The notes under the pieces were generated by a model. The model had not been told where the DNA came from, ran no database searches, and saw only the letters and a program-made list of their open reading frames with translations. DNA of 12,898 bases, taken from Aquificota bacterium. Its GTDB lineage: Bacteria > Aquificota > Aquificia > Aquificales > Hydrogenothermaceae. The stretch spans positions 1-12,898 of the forward strand of contig JAADEU010000085.1 in NCBI GenBank assembly GCA_013153235.1, in the 5' to 3' direction. The position numbers were made by a program, and so were the translations under genes. Below, piece after piece: positions 1-5,529 of this stretch (within the stretch, counting starts at the first letter, position 1; each line of letters begins with the position of its first letter).

Positions 1-68
1 TGGCAGACGCGAGGGACTTAAAATCCCTTGGCCGCAAGGCCGTGCGGGTTCGATTCCCGCCTCTCGCA
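1..68 (+). tRNA. tRNA-Leu(UAA), 5' end cut by window edge
   Basis: This is the 3' part of a class II tRNA. The anticodon stem is AGGGA/TCCCT around the 7-nt loop CTTAAAA, which gives anticodon TAA (18-20 region), hence leucine. A long variable arm (GGCCGCAAGGCC) follows, as expected for Leu/Ser/Tyr-type tRNAs. The T arm is GCGGG-TTCGATT-CCCGC, and the 3' acceptor strand CTCTCGC plus discriminator A ends at 68. CCA is not encoded (TT follows). The 5' acceptor strand and the first D-arm bases lie outside the window. I see no convincing terminator directly after it. Confidence 0.93.
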
Positions 69-185
69 TTTATCAATGGTTTCCGAGTGAAAATATCCCG
101 CCGATATGTCAAAAAAGTAATATCGTTGTGCAAGTAGGGTTTTTCAGGTGAAAATCAAGGTTTTATGCGGATTTGAGGCAGGCTA

Positions 186-217
186 AGGGACTTTAGTTTT
201 ACGATAAATCCCTTGGC
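186..217 (+). repeat. near-copy of the tRNA-Leu anticodon arm (possible att remnant)
   Basis: Bases 186-193 (AGGGACTT) and 206-217 (AAATCCCTTGGC) match tRNA-Leu bases 12-19 and 21-32 exactly. The only difference is in the anticodon loop, where one A (base 20) is replaced by 12 bases (194-205). tRNA anticodon arms are common integrase crossover sites, so this may be the second half of an old integration event. No integrase is in the window. Part of the match is self-complementary (AGGGA/TCCCT), which lowers its independent information. The role is inferred. Confidence 0.4.
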
Positions 218-228
218 TTATTCCTTCT

Positions 229-268
229 GTAATACAATCTATGGACCTGGAGCTCCAGAATGTATTAC
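229..268. repeat. nested imperfect palindrome at 3' end of the winged-helix gene
   Basis: The outer arms GTAATACA (229-236) and TGTATTAC (261-268) are perfect inverted repeats. Between them, off centre, is a perfect 12-bp palindrome CTGGAGCTCCAG (247-258). The right outer arm contains the TAA stop of the minus-strand gene ending at 265. The structure could act as a mRNA 3' stem-loop, an element end or a protein-binding site. There is no T-run on either side, so it is not a standard intrinsic terminator. Confidence 0.5.
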
Positions 269-981
269 ATCTGTGGTGGATATTTTATTTTTGCTATTTC
301 TGCAGCTTCCAGTGGGGTTCTGCCTTTTTCTTCTACAAGCTTTTTAACCGCCTTTATAAAGTCTGGGTTGTTTGCGTTGTATTTTTCTTTGAGGAATTTT
401 TCTATGTCTTGAGTTTGCCGCAGTGGTTTTGAGAACAGCTTTATTAGATATTGTTTAAATTGTTGTTTTTGTTTAAGGAGGCTTTTTATCTCTTTTTTAA
501 GCTGTTTTGCGGTTAGTTTTTTATCCTGTTTTATTCTGGTCAGTACTTCTTCCACTGATGTATTAAGATTTAGTTGTTTTATCAGATTTTCTATTTCCCT
601 GTGTTCTTCTTCTGTTAGCAGTTCTGAGAGGGACTGGATGGATGCTACATCTACCTGAAAGAAGTTTCTGTATCTGCCTGTTGGGTCCAGAGCTTTTTCT
701 ATTTTTATAAGATGTCCAAAGTGGTTCTTTATGTCTTTTAGGAAATTGAATACTGTCTGTTTACTACAGACAAGCAGGTTCTGGAATGTTGACGATGATA
801 CACCGATTTTTTTGTATCCCATTTTTGAATAAGCAAAGGATACTTTGATAAGGGTTAGTAAGGCTTCTTTCAGGTTCTTTCTTCTCTGGAGTCCTTTTTG
901 TTTCATCAGGGTGTTTACAAAGTTCTCCAGTGATGTTATTTTAAGGTCTGAAAAGTGTTTCAGGTTCTGATACCACAGCAT
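265..981 (-). CDS. winged-helix DNA-binding-like protein, unknown function, probably 5'-truncated
   Basis: This is a 238-residue protein that I do not recognise as a named family. Residues about 56-112 read like a winged helix: a helix-turn-helix segment (VSSSTFQNLLVCSKQTVFNF) followed by a beta-wing ending near FFQVDV. This is the arrangement seen in plasmid/phage replication-initiator N-domains and in MarR/RepA-like regulators. The C-terminal half (about 120-235) is charged and helical, rich in Lys/Glu/Gln, and may be coiled. The ATG at 981 has no Shine-Dalgarno upstream. The frame stays open only to 1014, where the sequence is already tnpB-like, so the true 5' end was probably lost at the junction with the IS fragment. 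A start at residue 26 is an alternative. The strongly T-rich plus strand here differs from the chromosomal genes downstream. It is probably a relic of a mobile element. Confidence 0.55.
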   Translation of the reverse strand: MLWYQNLKHFSDLKITSLENFVNTLMKQKGLQRRKNLKEALLTLIKVSFAYSKMGYKKIGVSSSTFQNLLVCSKQTVFNFLKDIKNHFGHLIKIEKALDPTGRYRNFFQVDVASIQSLSELLTEEEHREIENLIKQLNLNTSVEEVLTRIKQDKKLTAKQLKKEIKSLLKQKQQFKQYLIKLFSKPLRQTQDIEKFLKEKYNANNPDFIKAVKKLVEEKGRTPLEAAEIAKIKYPPQM

Positions 982-1983
982 TTTGAAATAGAAAGGGTAA
1001 GCAAAAAAAGAGGACTACTTAAAATGCCAAAACTAAAAACAAAAATACCTATAAAAATGCACAGAGATATAGACAAATCTCTGATTTGGGCGACCAATAG
1101 GGAGCAAGGACAGATAAGAAGCATAAGCATAACCAAAACACCAGACGACAGATACTACCTGAATGTATTGGTAAGAAGAGAAATAAAACCACTAAAACCA
1201 ACAAACAAAACAGCAGGAATAGATGTAGGCATAAAAGAATTTGCAATAATCCACGATGGAGAAAGCACATACCACATAGAAAATCCGAAATACCTACAAA
1301 AAGCAGAGAAGAAACTAATCAAGCTCCAAAGACAGCTATCAAGGAAACAAAAAGGAAGCAAAAACTGGGAAAAAGCAAGACAGAAGGTAGCGAAACAACA
1401 TCAAAAGATAGTAAACCAAAGAAAAGACTTCCTCCACAAAGTATCATCTGTGATAATCAAGCAGTATGATGCCATTGTGGTGGAAAGTCTAAACATAAAG
1501 GGGATGATACAAAACCAAAAGCTATCAAAACAGATAGCAGATGTAAGCTGGTATGAGTTTCTCAGGCAGTTGGAATACAAGGCAAAATGGTATGGAAGAC
1601 AGATAATAAAAGCAGACAGATTTTATCCAAGCAGTAAGACCTGCAATGTATGTGGATACAAAAACGACCAGCTTACACTGTCAGTAAGGAAATGGCAGTG
1701 TCCTATTTGCAGGACAATACACGATAGAGATGAGAATGCAAGTAAAAATCTATATCAAATAGGGGTCGCTCACCTAACAAATCTACGATTTGAGCCTGCC
1801 GAAAGGCAAAGAACGAGCGGTAGGGTAGGAACTACCCGAGCTAAAGCCTGTGGAGCTGGCTCTGTCGGCGGACAATTGGCTTCCAGCCAATTGACTACGA
1901 GGCATCCAGCTGTGAAGCAGGAAACTTCTCAGAAGTTGGAGAGCTTGCAAAGCGAGCAAGCTCCTCAATTTATTGAGGAGTAG
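955..1983 (+). pseudogene. tnpB: RNA-guided endonuclease TnpB, N-terminally truncated
   Basis: The frame is open from a GTG at 955, but TnpB-like sequence starts only around 985-1024, so the first ten or more residues are fusion sequence. Numbering from 955, all three RuvC acidic residues are present: D90 in GIDVGIKEFA, E177 in VVESLNIKGM and D259 in HDRDENASKNL. The zinc finger cysteines C230/C233 and C249/C252 are intact, and the C-terminal tail encodes the usual GTTRAKACGAG motif. Full TnpB is about 370-430 residues. The N-terminal roughly 100 residues (WED start and REC region) are missing, so RNA and target binding should be compromised. There is no good ribosome binding site before 955 or before the ATG at 1024. 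I call it a decayed gene, with a small chance that it still makes a RuvC/zinc-finger fragment. Confidence 0.8.
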
Positions 1984-1988
1984 TTCAC
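985..1988 (+). mobile_element. IS200/IS605 family (IS1341-type) remnant, left end missing
   Basis: The element carries a tnpB lacking its N-terminal part and no tnpA. The right end looks complete: an overlapping series of hairpins ends with CTCCTCAAT/ATTGAGGAG (1961-1980) followed by TAGTTCAC (1981-1988). That is the usual sub-terminal hairpin plus cleavage-site layout of IS605 right ends. No matching left end is visible: the sequence upstream of about 985 belongs to the opposing winged-helix gene. The 5' boundary given here is approximate. Without a left end and without TnpA the copy should not transpose on its own. The right end directly abuts the speD promoter. Confidence 0.75.
1790..1988 (+). 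ncRNA. omega-RNA (reRNA) region of the IS right end
   Basis: The 3' part of tnpB and the right end of IS200/IS605 elements are known to give the guide RNA of TnpB. Here the region holds a dense series of perfect hairpins: CAATTGGCT-TCC-AGCCAATTG (1873-1893), AACTTC-TCA-GAAGTT (1923-1937), GAGCTTGC-loop-GCAAGCTC (1941-1963) and CTCCTCAAT-TT-ATTGAGGAG (1961-1980), ending in TTCAC at 1988. The last two overlap at 1961-1963 and must be alternatives or stacked. The guide would be the flank from 1989, which contains the speD -35 box. The 5' boundary is a guess; expression is not shown. Confidence 0.5.
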
Positions 1989-1990
1989 TA

Positions 1991-2020
1991 TTGCCAAGTT
2001 AGGAAAAATTAACATATAAT
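1991..2020 (+). promoter_or_regulatory. sigma70-type promoter for the speD leader/speD
   Basis: TTGCCA (1991-1996) and TATAAT (2015-2020) are 18 bp apart, predicting a start near 2027 and a 5' UTR of about 58 nt before the leader ORF. The -35 box begins three bases after the IS right end. A second, weaker pair (TTATTC at 2022, TATAAT at 2045-2050, 17-bp spacer) lies just downstream. Confidence 0.6.
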
Positions 2021-2058
2021 ATTATTCTGCAATTTTTCAATAATTATAATTATTTTAT

Positions 2059-2079
2059 AAAACCTGCGAAGGAGGTTTT
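2059..2079 (+). promoter_or_regulatory. hairpin enclosing the leader-ORF Shine-Dalgarno
   Basis: AAAACCT (2059-2065) pairs with AGGTTTT (2073-2079) around a 7-nt loop. The outer pairs can extend (ATAAAA with TTTTAT) by allowing a bulge. The Shine-Dalgarno AAGGAGG (2069-2075) sits in the loop and right arm, so folding would partly hide it. An alternative inner hairpin is CCT-GCGA-AGG with a GNRA loop. With only two T bases after the stem it could be a weak terminator, but overlap with a perfect ribosome site favours translational control. This is inferred from pairing only. Confidence 0.4.
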
Positions 2080-2084
2080 TTATC

Positions 2085-2174
2085 ATGGGCAGTGATAGCC
2101 CGACGAGATTCTTACTTGAAAAAATCAAGATGGAGGATAGAAAATGGAAAAAACCCTCGGACTGCATATCCTAG
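2085..2174 (+). CDS. 29-residue leader peptide overlapping speD
   Basis: The ORF starts at ATG 2085, nine bases after a perfect AAGGAGG (2069-2075), and ends at TAG 2172-2174, inside speD. The peptide begins MGSDSPTRF, is basic in its second half (KIKMEDRKWKK) and ends in SDCIS-stop. speD starts at 2144 in another frame, so the two genes overlap by 31 nt and the speD ribosome site (2132-2137) lies within the leader ORF. Translation of the leader must therefore affect speD initiation, by coupling, or by interference if a ribosome pauses near the stop. Regulatory upstream ORFs that sense polyamines are established for eukaryotic AdoMetDC and for bacterial speF. I do not recognise a described bacterial speD leader. 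That it is translated and regulatory is inferred. Confidence 0.55.
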   Translation: MGSDSPTRFLLEKIKMEDRKWKKPSDCIS

Positions 2175-2545
2175 CTGACCTTTACGGAGTAGATTTTGAC
2201 AAGTTAGACCACGTCGAGGACGTAAGAGAGCTCCTTGAAGGGGCAGTCAAGTATGCAGGTCTAAGCAAACTATCATCCCACTTTCATCAGTTCTATCCCC
2301 ACGGTGCAACAGGCGTAATCCTTCTTGAAGAATCACACATCTCAATCCACACATGGCCAGAACACGGATATGCAGCTATCGATGTTTATACATGCGGTGG
2401 AAAGGAAAAAACCTTCAAAGCCATGGAATACATCCTCAAGGTTCTCAAACCAAAGAGAGTTGACGAAAAGGTTGCAGAAAGAGGTGTTGTGCCTGTAAAT
2501 CAGGCAGCAACAAATATTGAAAAGATAGAGCTGGAAACAGTTTAG
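2144..2545 (+). CDS. speD: S-adenosylmethionine decarboxylase proenzyme (class 1b)
   Basis: SpeD removes the carboxyl group of AdoMet to give the aminopropyl donor for spermidine and longer polyamines; it is cytosolic. The 133-residue protein begins with the family N-terminus LGLHILADLYG. The self-processing site is present: cleavage between E63 and S64 in LEESHISIHTWPEHG turns S64 into the pyruvoyl group. The supporting H69 and C84 (VYTCGG) match the catalytic His and Cys of the Thermotoga-type enzyme. Length fits class 1b with a short C-terminal extension after about residue 117. Start ATG 2144 follows GGAGGA (2132-2137). It lies downstream of, and overlapping, a small leader ORF. No spermidine synthase is in the window. 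In thermophiles the product feeds long or branched polyamines; that role here is inferred. Confidence 0.97.
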   Translation: MEKTLGLHILADLYGVDFDKLDHVEDVRELLEGAVKYAGLSKLSSHFHQFYPHGATGVILLEESHISIHTWPEHGYAAIDVYTCGGKEKTFKAMEYILKVLKPKRVDEKVAERGVVPVNQAATNIEKIELETV

Positions 2546-2554
2546 ACTGTTTCC
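2533..2554 (+). terminator. stem-loop over the speD stop codon
   Basis: GGAAACAGT (2533-2541) and ACTGTTTCC (2546-2554) form a perfect 9-bp stem with the four-base loop TTAG, which holds the speD stop. Only GGTTTC follows, with no U-tract. It could be a weak terminator or a 3'-end stabilising structure. Confidence 0.4.
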
Positions 2555-2580
2555 GGTTTCTGAATATTTTAGGGCAGCCG

Positions 2581-2633
2581 TTGTTCTTCCTGAAAGGACA
2601 GGTATATTTAAATTAAAAAAGGAGGAAGAACAA
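2581..2633 (+). promoter_or_regulatory. 11-bp inverted repeat spanning promoter and Shine-Dalgarno of the FMN-protein gene
   Basis: TTGTTCTTCCT (2581-2591) is the exact reverse complement of AGGAAGAACAA (2623-2633). The right arm covers most of the Shine-Dalgarno GGAGG (2621-2625) and the A of the start codon. The left arm also contains a possible -35 (TTGTTC) 16 bp before TATATT (2603-2608). If transcription starts near 2615, only the right arm is in the mRNA and the repeat would act in DNA. If it starts upstream (read-through from speD), the stem would hide the ribosome site. A competing small hairpin TCCT-GAA-AGGA (2588-2598) overlaps the left arm. Confidence 0.5.
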
Positions 2634-3067
2634 TGGGCACAGGTATACCTTCCGAAATACTGGAAAAAATCAAACAGCTCACACCATCCGTCCTTGCCAC
2701 ATCAAGGGACGGAAAACCATACACCACCTTTATCACATGGCTGTCAGCCGTTGATAATAAAACTGTGAGATTTGCCCTCAGCAGTGATTCATACTCGGCG
2801 GAAAACCTCAGACAGAACCCCTACGCATCTGTTGAAGTGATAGGGGAGGGTTTTGCAGTCAGTATCTCAGGTCCTGTAAAGGAAGTCGTCCAGAAAATTG
2901 AAGAACTGGACTTTGGCGTCTCTGTATTTGAGCTGTCAGTTGAAAATGTAGTTGATAATCTCTTCCCTGGAGGCAGCGTAAAGGGTAAAATCCCGTTTGA
3001 GCACACAGGGGATGTTGAAAAAGCCAGGGAGCTTGACAGTATAGTGTACAGATATCTTTCCCAATAG
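2633..3067 (+). CDS. pyridoxamine 5'-phosphate oxidase-like FMN-binding split-barrel protein
   Basis: This is a 144-residue cytosolic protein of the PNPOx-like split-barrel superfamily, which binds FMN (or F420/haem in relatives) as a dimer. The pattern is typical: an N-terminal helix (5-16), strand PSVLATSRDGKPYTTFITWLS (18-38), strand TVRFALSSDSYSAENLRQNP (44-63), then ASVEVIGEGFAVSISGPVKEV (65-85). The segment with Ser/Thr and N-L-R-x-N-P is where FMN phosphate contacts lie in family members. The short C-terminal part has no PdxH active-site signature, so I do not call it a true pyridoxamine phosphate oxidase; the substrate is unknown. The start is fixed by GGAGG at 2621-2625. It stands between speD and the amidoligase operon, on the same strand, with its own possible promoter. 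Confidence 0.8.
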   Translation: MGTGIPSEILEKIKQLTPSVLATSRDGKPYTTFITWLSAVDNKTVRFALSSDSYSAENLRQNPYASVEVIGEGFAVSISGPVKEVVQKIEELDFGVSVFELSVENVVDNLFPGGSVKGKIPFEHTGDVEKARELDSIVYRYLSQ

Positions 3068-3112
3068 CCTCTGGTTTGTATTATAATTTTCTCAACCAAA
3101 CACCAGAGGTTA
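3065..3112 (+). promoter_or_regulatory. inverted repeat with internal -10 box and right arm on the Shine-Dalgarno of the amidoligase operon
   Basis: CCTCTGGT (3068-3075) is the exact reverse complement of ACCAGAGG (3102-3109). With one G-U pair it extends to 11 pairs (3065-3075 with 3102-3112). The right arm contains the ribosome site AGAGG (3105-3109) of the gene starting at 3117. Between the arms lies TATAAT (3082-3087); its -35 is weak (TTTCCC near 3058). The layout repeats that seen upstream of the gene at 2633. Either an operator around a promoter or a ribosome-site hairpin in read-through RNA is possible. Confidence 0.5.
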
Positions 3113-3116
3113 CTGA

Positions 3117-4583
3117 ATGCCCCAGCTAAAAGGCACACTTTTTGAAGGCTATCCTGTATCCAAGGAACATTACGACGAGGTTTTTAACGAAAAGGGAGGG
3201 GTACGGAAACATTACCAGAAGGTTTTCAATTATTTTTCAAAGCTATCAGCGGAGGAGTTCATAGAGCTTAACCAGCATGCAAAAATCTCATTTATAAATC
3301 AGGGTGTAACATTCGCCGTTTACTCAGAAAACTCCGAAGGTATAGAAAGGGTATTTCCCTTTGACCTGTTTCCCAGAATAATCACCGCCAGGGAATGGGA
3401 AAAAATAGAAAAAGGCGTACAGCAAAGGGTTCAGGCATTAAACGAGTTTCTGTGGGATATCTACCACGACAAAAAGATACTCAAAGATGGGGTGATACCC
3501 TACGAGCTTGTACTTGGTTCAAAGTTCTACAACAAAGAGATGATAGACCTTGACCCTGCAGGCAGGGTGTACATCCACATATCAGGTACAGATATCATAA
3601 GACACAGTGATGGGGAGTACTACGTACTTGAGGATAATGCCCGTTCACCCTCAGGGGTCAGTTATGTCCTTTCAAACAGAACAACAATGAAAAGAACCCT
3701 CCCGAATATATTTTTCCACTACAACATAGCATCAATAGAGGACTATCCCCAGAACCTCCTTGCCATGATGGAAAGCCTCGCCCCTGAAGGTGTGGCACAG
3801 CCTACATGTGTTGTTCTGACACCGGGTATCTATAACTCGGCTTACTACGAACATGCCTTTTTGGCCCATAACATGGGGATTGAGCTTGTTGAAGGGAGGG
3901 ACCTGTTTGTTGACAGGAATTTTGTTTATATGAAAACCATTTACGGCCCCAAAAAGGTCGATGTTATATACAGACGGATTGATGATGACTTCCTTGACCC
4001 TCTGGTATTTAACCCTGAATCCCTCCTGGGGGTACCTGGAATAATGGGTGCCTACAGGGCAGGGAATATCACCATTATAAACGCACCTGGAACAGGTGTT
4101 GCCGACGATAAAGCTGTTTATGCCTATGTTCCTGATATAATCAGGTACTATCTTGGGGAAGAGCCTGTTTTAAAAAATGTCCAGACATACATATGTGAAA
4201 GGGAAGAGGACAGGAAGTACGTTCTGGAAAATATGGAAAAACTGGTTGTTAAACCGGTGGACGAGTCAGGTGGTTATGGACTGCTTATAGGCCCAAAGGC
4301 AACAAAAAAGGAGATATCCCAGTACAGGGAAAAAATAAAGAAAAATCCCAGAAAGTACATCGCCCAGCCTGTAATGTCCCTCTCTGTCCATCCAACATTT
4401 ATTGAGGATACAAAAAGGTTTGAGCCCAGACATATCGACCTGAGGACATTTTTCCTGATGGGCAGGGGCTTCACACACATACTGAAAGGTGGCCTCACAC
4501 GGGTTGCACTAAAAAGGGGCTCCCTGGTGGTTAACTCCTCACAGGGAGGAGGCTCAAAAGATACATGGGTAATGGAAGGTTAA
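3117..4583 (+). CDS. circularly permuted ATP-grasp ligase (CP_ATPgrasp type, formerly DUF404/DUF407)
   Basis: ATP-grasp enzymes activate a carboxylate as acyl-phosphate and join it to an amine. In this permuted branch the nucleotide-binding lobes are rearranged, and the product is not known. The 488-residue protein has the family motifs in order: PFDLFPRII (81-89), LEDNARSPSGVSYVLSNR (171-188), DVIYRRIDDDFLDPL (282-296), the GVADDKAVYAYVPDIIRYYL block (327-346), VVKPVDESGGYG (377-388), RHIDLRTFFL (438-447) and NSSQGGGSKDTWV (473-485). Length is normal for the family (about 470-490). ATG 3117 follows AGAGG. It is the first gene of a tight operon with alpha-E and transglutaminase-like genes, the partners known for this family (Iyer and co-workers' amidoligase survey). 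Function as a peptide/amide ligase is inferred from the fold. Confidence 0.93.
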   Translation: MPQLKGTLFEGYPVSKEHYDEVFNEKGGVRKHYQKVFNYFSKLSAEEFIELNQHAKISFINQGVTFAVYSENSEGIERVFPFDLFPRIITAREWEKIEKGVQQRVQALNEFLWDIYHDKKILKDGVIPYELVLGSKFYNKEMIDLDPAGRVYIHISGTDIIRHSDGEYYVLEDNARSPSGVSYVLSNRTTMKRTLPNIFFHYNIASIEDYPQNLLAMMESLAPEGVAQPTCVVLTPGIYNSAYYEHAFLAHNMGIELVEGRDLFVDRNFVYMKTIYGPKKVDVIYRRIDDDFLDPLVFNPESLLGVPGIMGAYRAGNITIINAPGTGVADDKAVYAYVPDIIRYYLGEEPVLKNVQTYICEREEDRKYVLENMEKLVVKPVDESGGYGLLIGPKATKKEISQYREKIKKNPRKYIAQPVMSLSVHPTFIEDTKRFEPRHIDLRTFFLMGRGFTHILKGGLTRVALKRGSLVVNSSQGGGSKDTWVMEG

Positions 4584-4587
4584 GGAT

Positions 4588-5529
4588 ATGCTTTCAAGGA
4601 TAGCAAACAACCTGTTCTGGCTTGGAAGGTACCTGGAAAGGGTTGAAGACACAGCCAGATTTATTGAGGTTCAGTACTACTCATTTCTGGATGCACCTTT
4701 CATCCAGAAGGAAGAGATAGCCCTCAATTCCATACTTGTTATGCTTGGAAATCCTGACTATTATTTCTCAAAATACGACAGGCTAAATGAAAAGGACATA
4801 CTGTATACAGCAACACTGGACAGGGAAAACCCTGTTTCCATAATCAGCTCCCTGAGTTTTGTCAGGGAGAACGCAAGGACAACCAGGGACATCCTGTCCG
4901 AGGACCTGTGGGAAGCGATAAACAAGTTTTATCTGTTTCTAAAAAATTTCAGCAGGAAAAAATTTCTGAAAGCCCCAATTGAGTTATTTGAGGATATAAT
5001 TGAAAACTGTTACATAATTAACGGTATTATTGACAGAATTATTATGAAGGATATCGGCTGGGCATTTATAAAACTGGGGATTGATATAGAAAGGTCTGCA
5101 CAGCTTGCAAGGATGATTCTGGCAAAAATTGAAAGTATAGAGAGCATGGAAAAACCCTCAAAAGTAGCTGAAAACTTCCAGTGGAGAACACTCCTCGAAT
5201 CGGCTGCCGCCCTTGATATAAACAAGGCCGTAAACCACAGGGCAACAGATAAAGATAAAGTGCTGGAGCTTCTTACACTGAACCTGAAATCTCCCCGTTC
5301 CATAGCGTATAACCTCCAGAAGATACATGAGTACCTTATGATGATATCCCCTGAAAAAGAAGAAAAACCGGAAACACCTGAGTTTACAGCAGGAAGGATG
5401 GCATCTCAGCTGAAATACACAACCGTAGAGGACATTTACAGGGAAGGGGAGAAGGAGTTTTATTCAAGACTGCTGTCAGAAATCTACCAGCTGGCATCAA
5501 AAATTGAAAAGAGGTATTTTGTATTTTGA
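4588..5529 (+). CDS. alpha-E domain protein (DUF403)
   Basis: This is a 313-residue all-helical protein of the alpha-E family. The hallmark N-terminus MLSRIANNLFWLGRYLERVEDTAR is clear (residues 1-24, quoted in part), as is the internal segment WAFIKLGIDIERSAQLARMIL (about 152-172) with the conserved E-R pair. No membrane segment or signal peptide is seen. The family has no demonstrated biochemical activity and almost always sits next to a CP-ATP-grasp gene and a transglutaminase-like gene, so it is thought to assist the ligase as a scaffold or as part of the active complex. It starts four bases after the ligase stop and ends overlapping the next gene by 4 nt (TTGA). Residues about 255-290 are less conserved-looking and charged. 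Confidence 0.92.
   Translation: MLSRIANNLFWLGRYLERVEDTARFIEVQYYSFLDAPFIQKEEIALNSILVMLGNPDYYFSKYDRLNEKDILYTATLDRENPVSIISSLSFVRENARTTRDILSEDLWEAINKFYLFLKNFSRKKFLKAPIELFEDIIENCYIINGIIDRIIMKDIGWAFIKLGIDIERSAQLARMILAKIESIESMEKPSKVAENFQWRTLLESAAALDINKAVNHRATDKDKVLELLTLNLKSPRSIAYNLQKIHEYLMMISPEKEEKPETPEFTAGRMASQLKYTTVEDIYREGEKEFYSRLLSEIYQLASKIEKRYFVF

Noticed and set aside
82..156. Short repeats around GTGAAAAT (87-94 and 149-156), considered as CRISPR-like or iteron units
   Set aside because: There are only two copies of about 8 bases with uneven flanks and no further units; this is compatible with chance in AT-rich sequence.
186..217. Group I intron trace in a second tRNA-Leu(UAA)
   Set aside because: The first tRNA copy is uninterrupted, the second is only an arm without the rest of a tRNA, and the extra 12 bases are far too short for an intron.
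241..432. Small plus-strand ORF after the tRNA-Leu
   Set aside because: It is antisense to the end of the winged-helix gene, extremely Phe/Val-rich from a T-rich strand, and starts within the palindrome without a ribosome site.
1024..1983. A TldR-like, nuclease-dead TnpB repressor
   Set aside because: TldR proteins have mutated RuvC residues; here the D/E/D triad is intact and it is the N-terminal part that is missing.
2633..3067. Calling the FMN-protein gene pdxH
   Set aside because: It is too short and lacks the C-terminal dimerisation/active-site signature of true pyridoxamine phosphate oxidase; only the split-barrel superfamily is supported.
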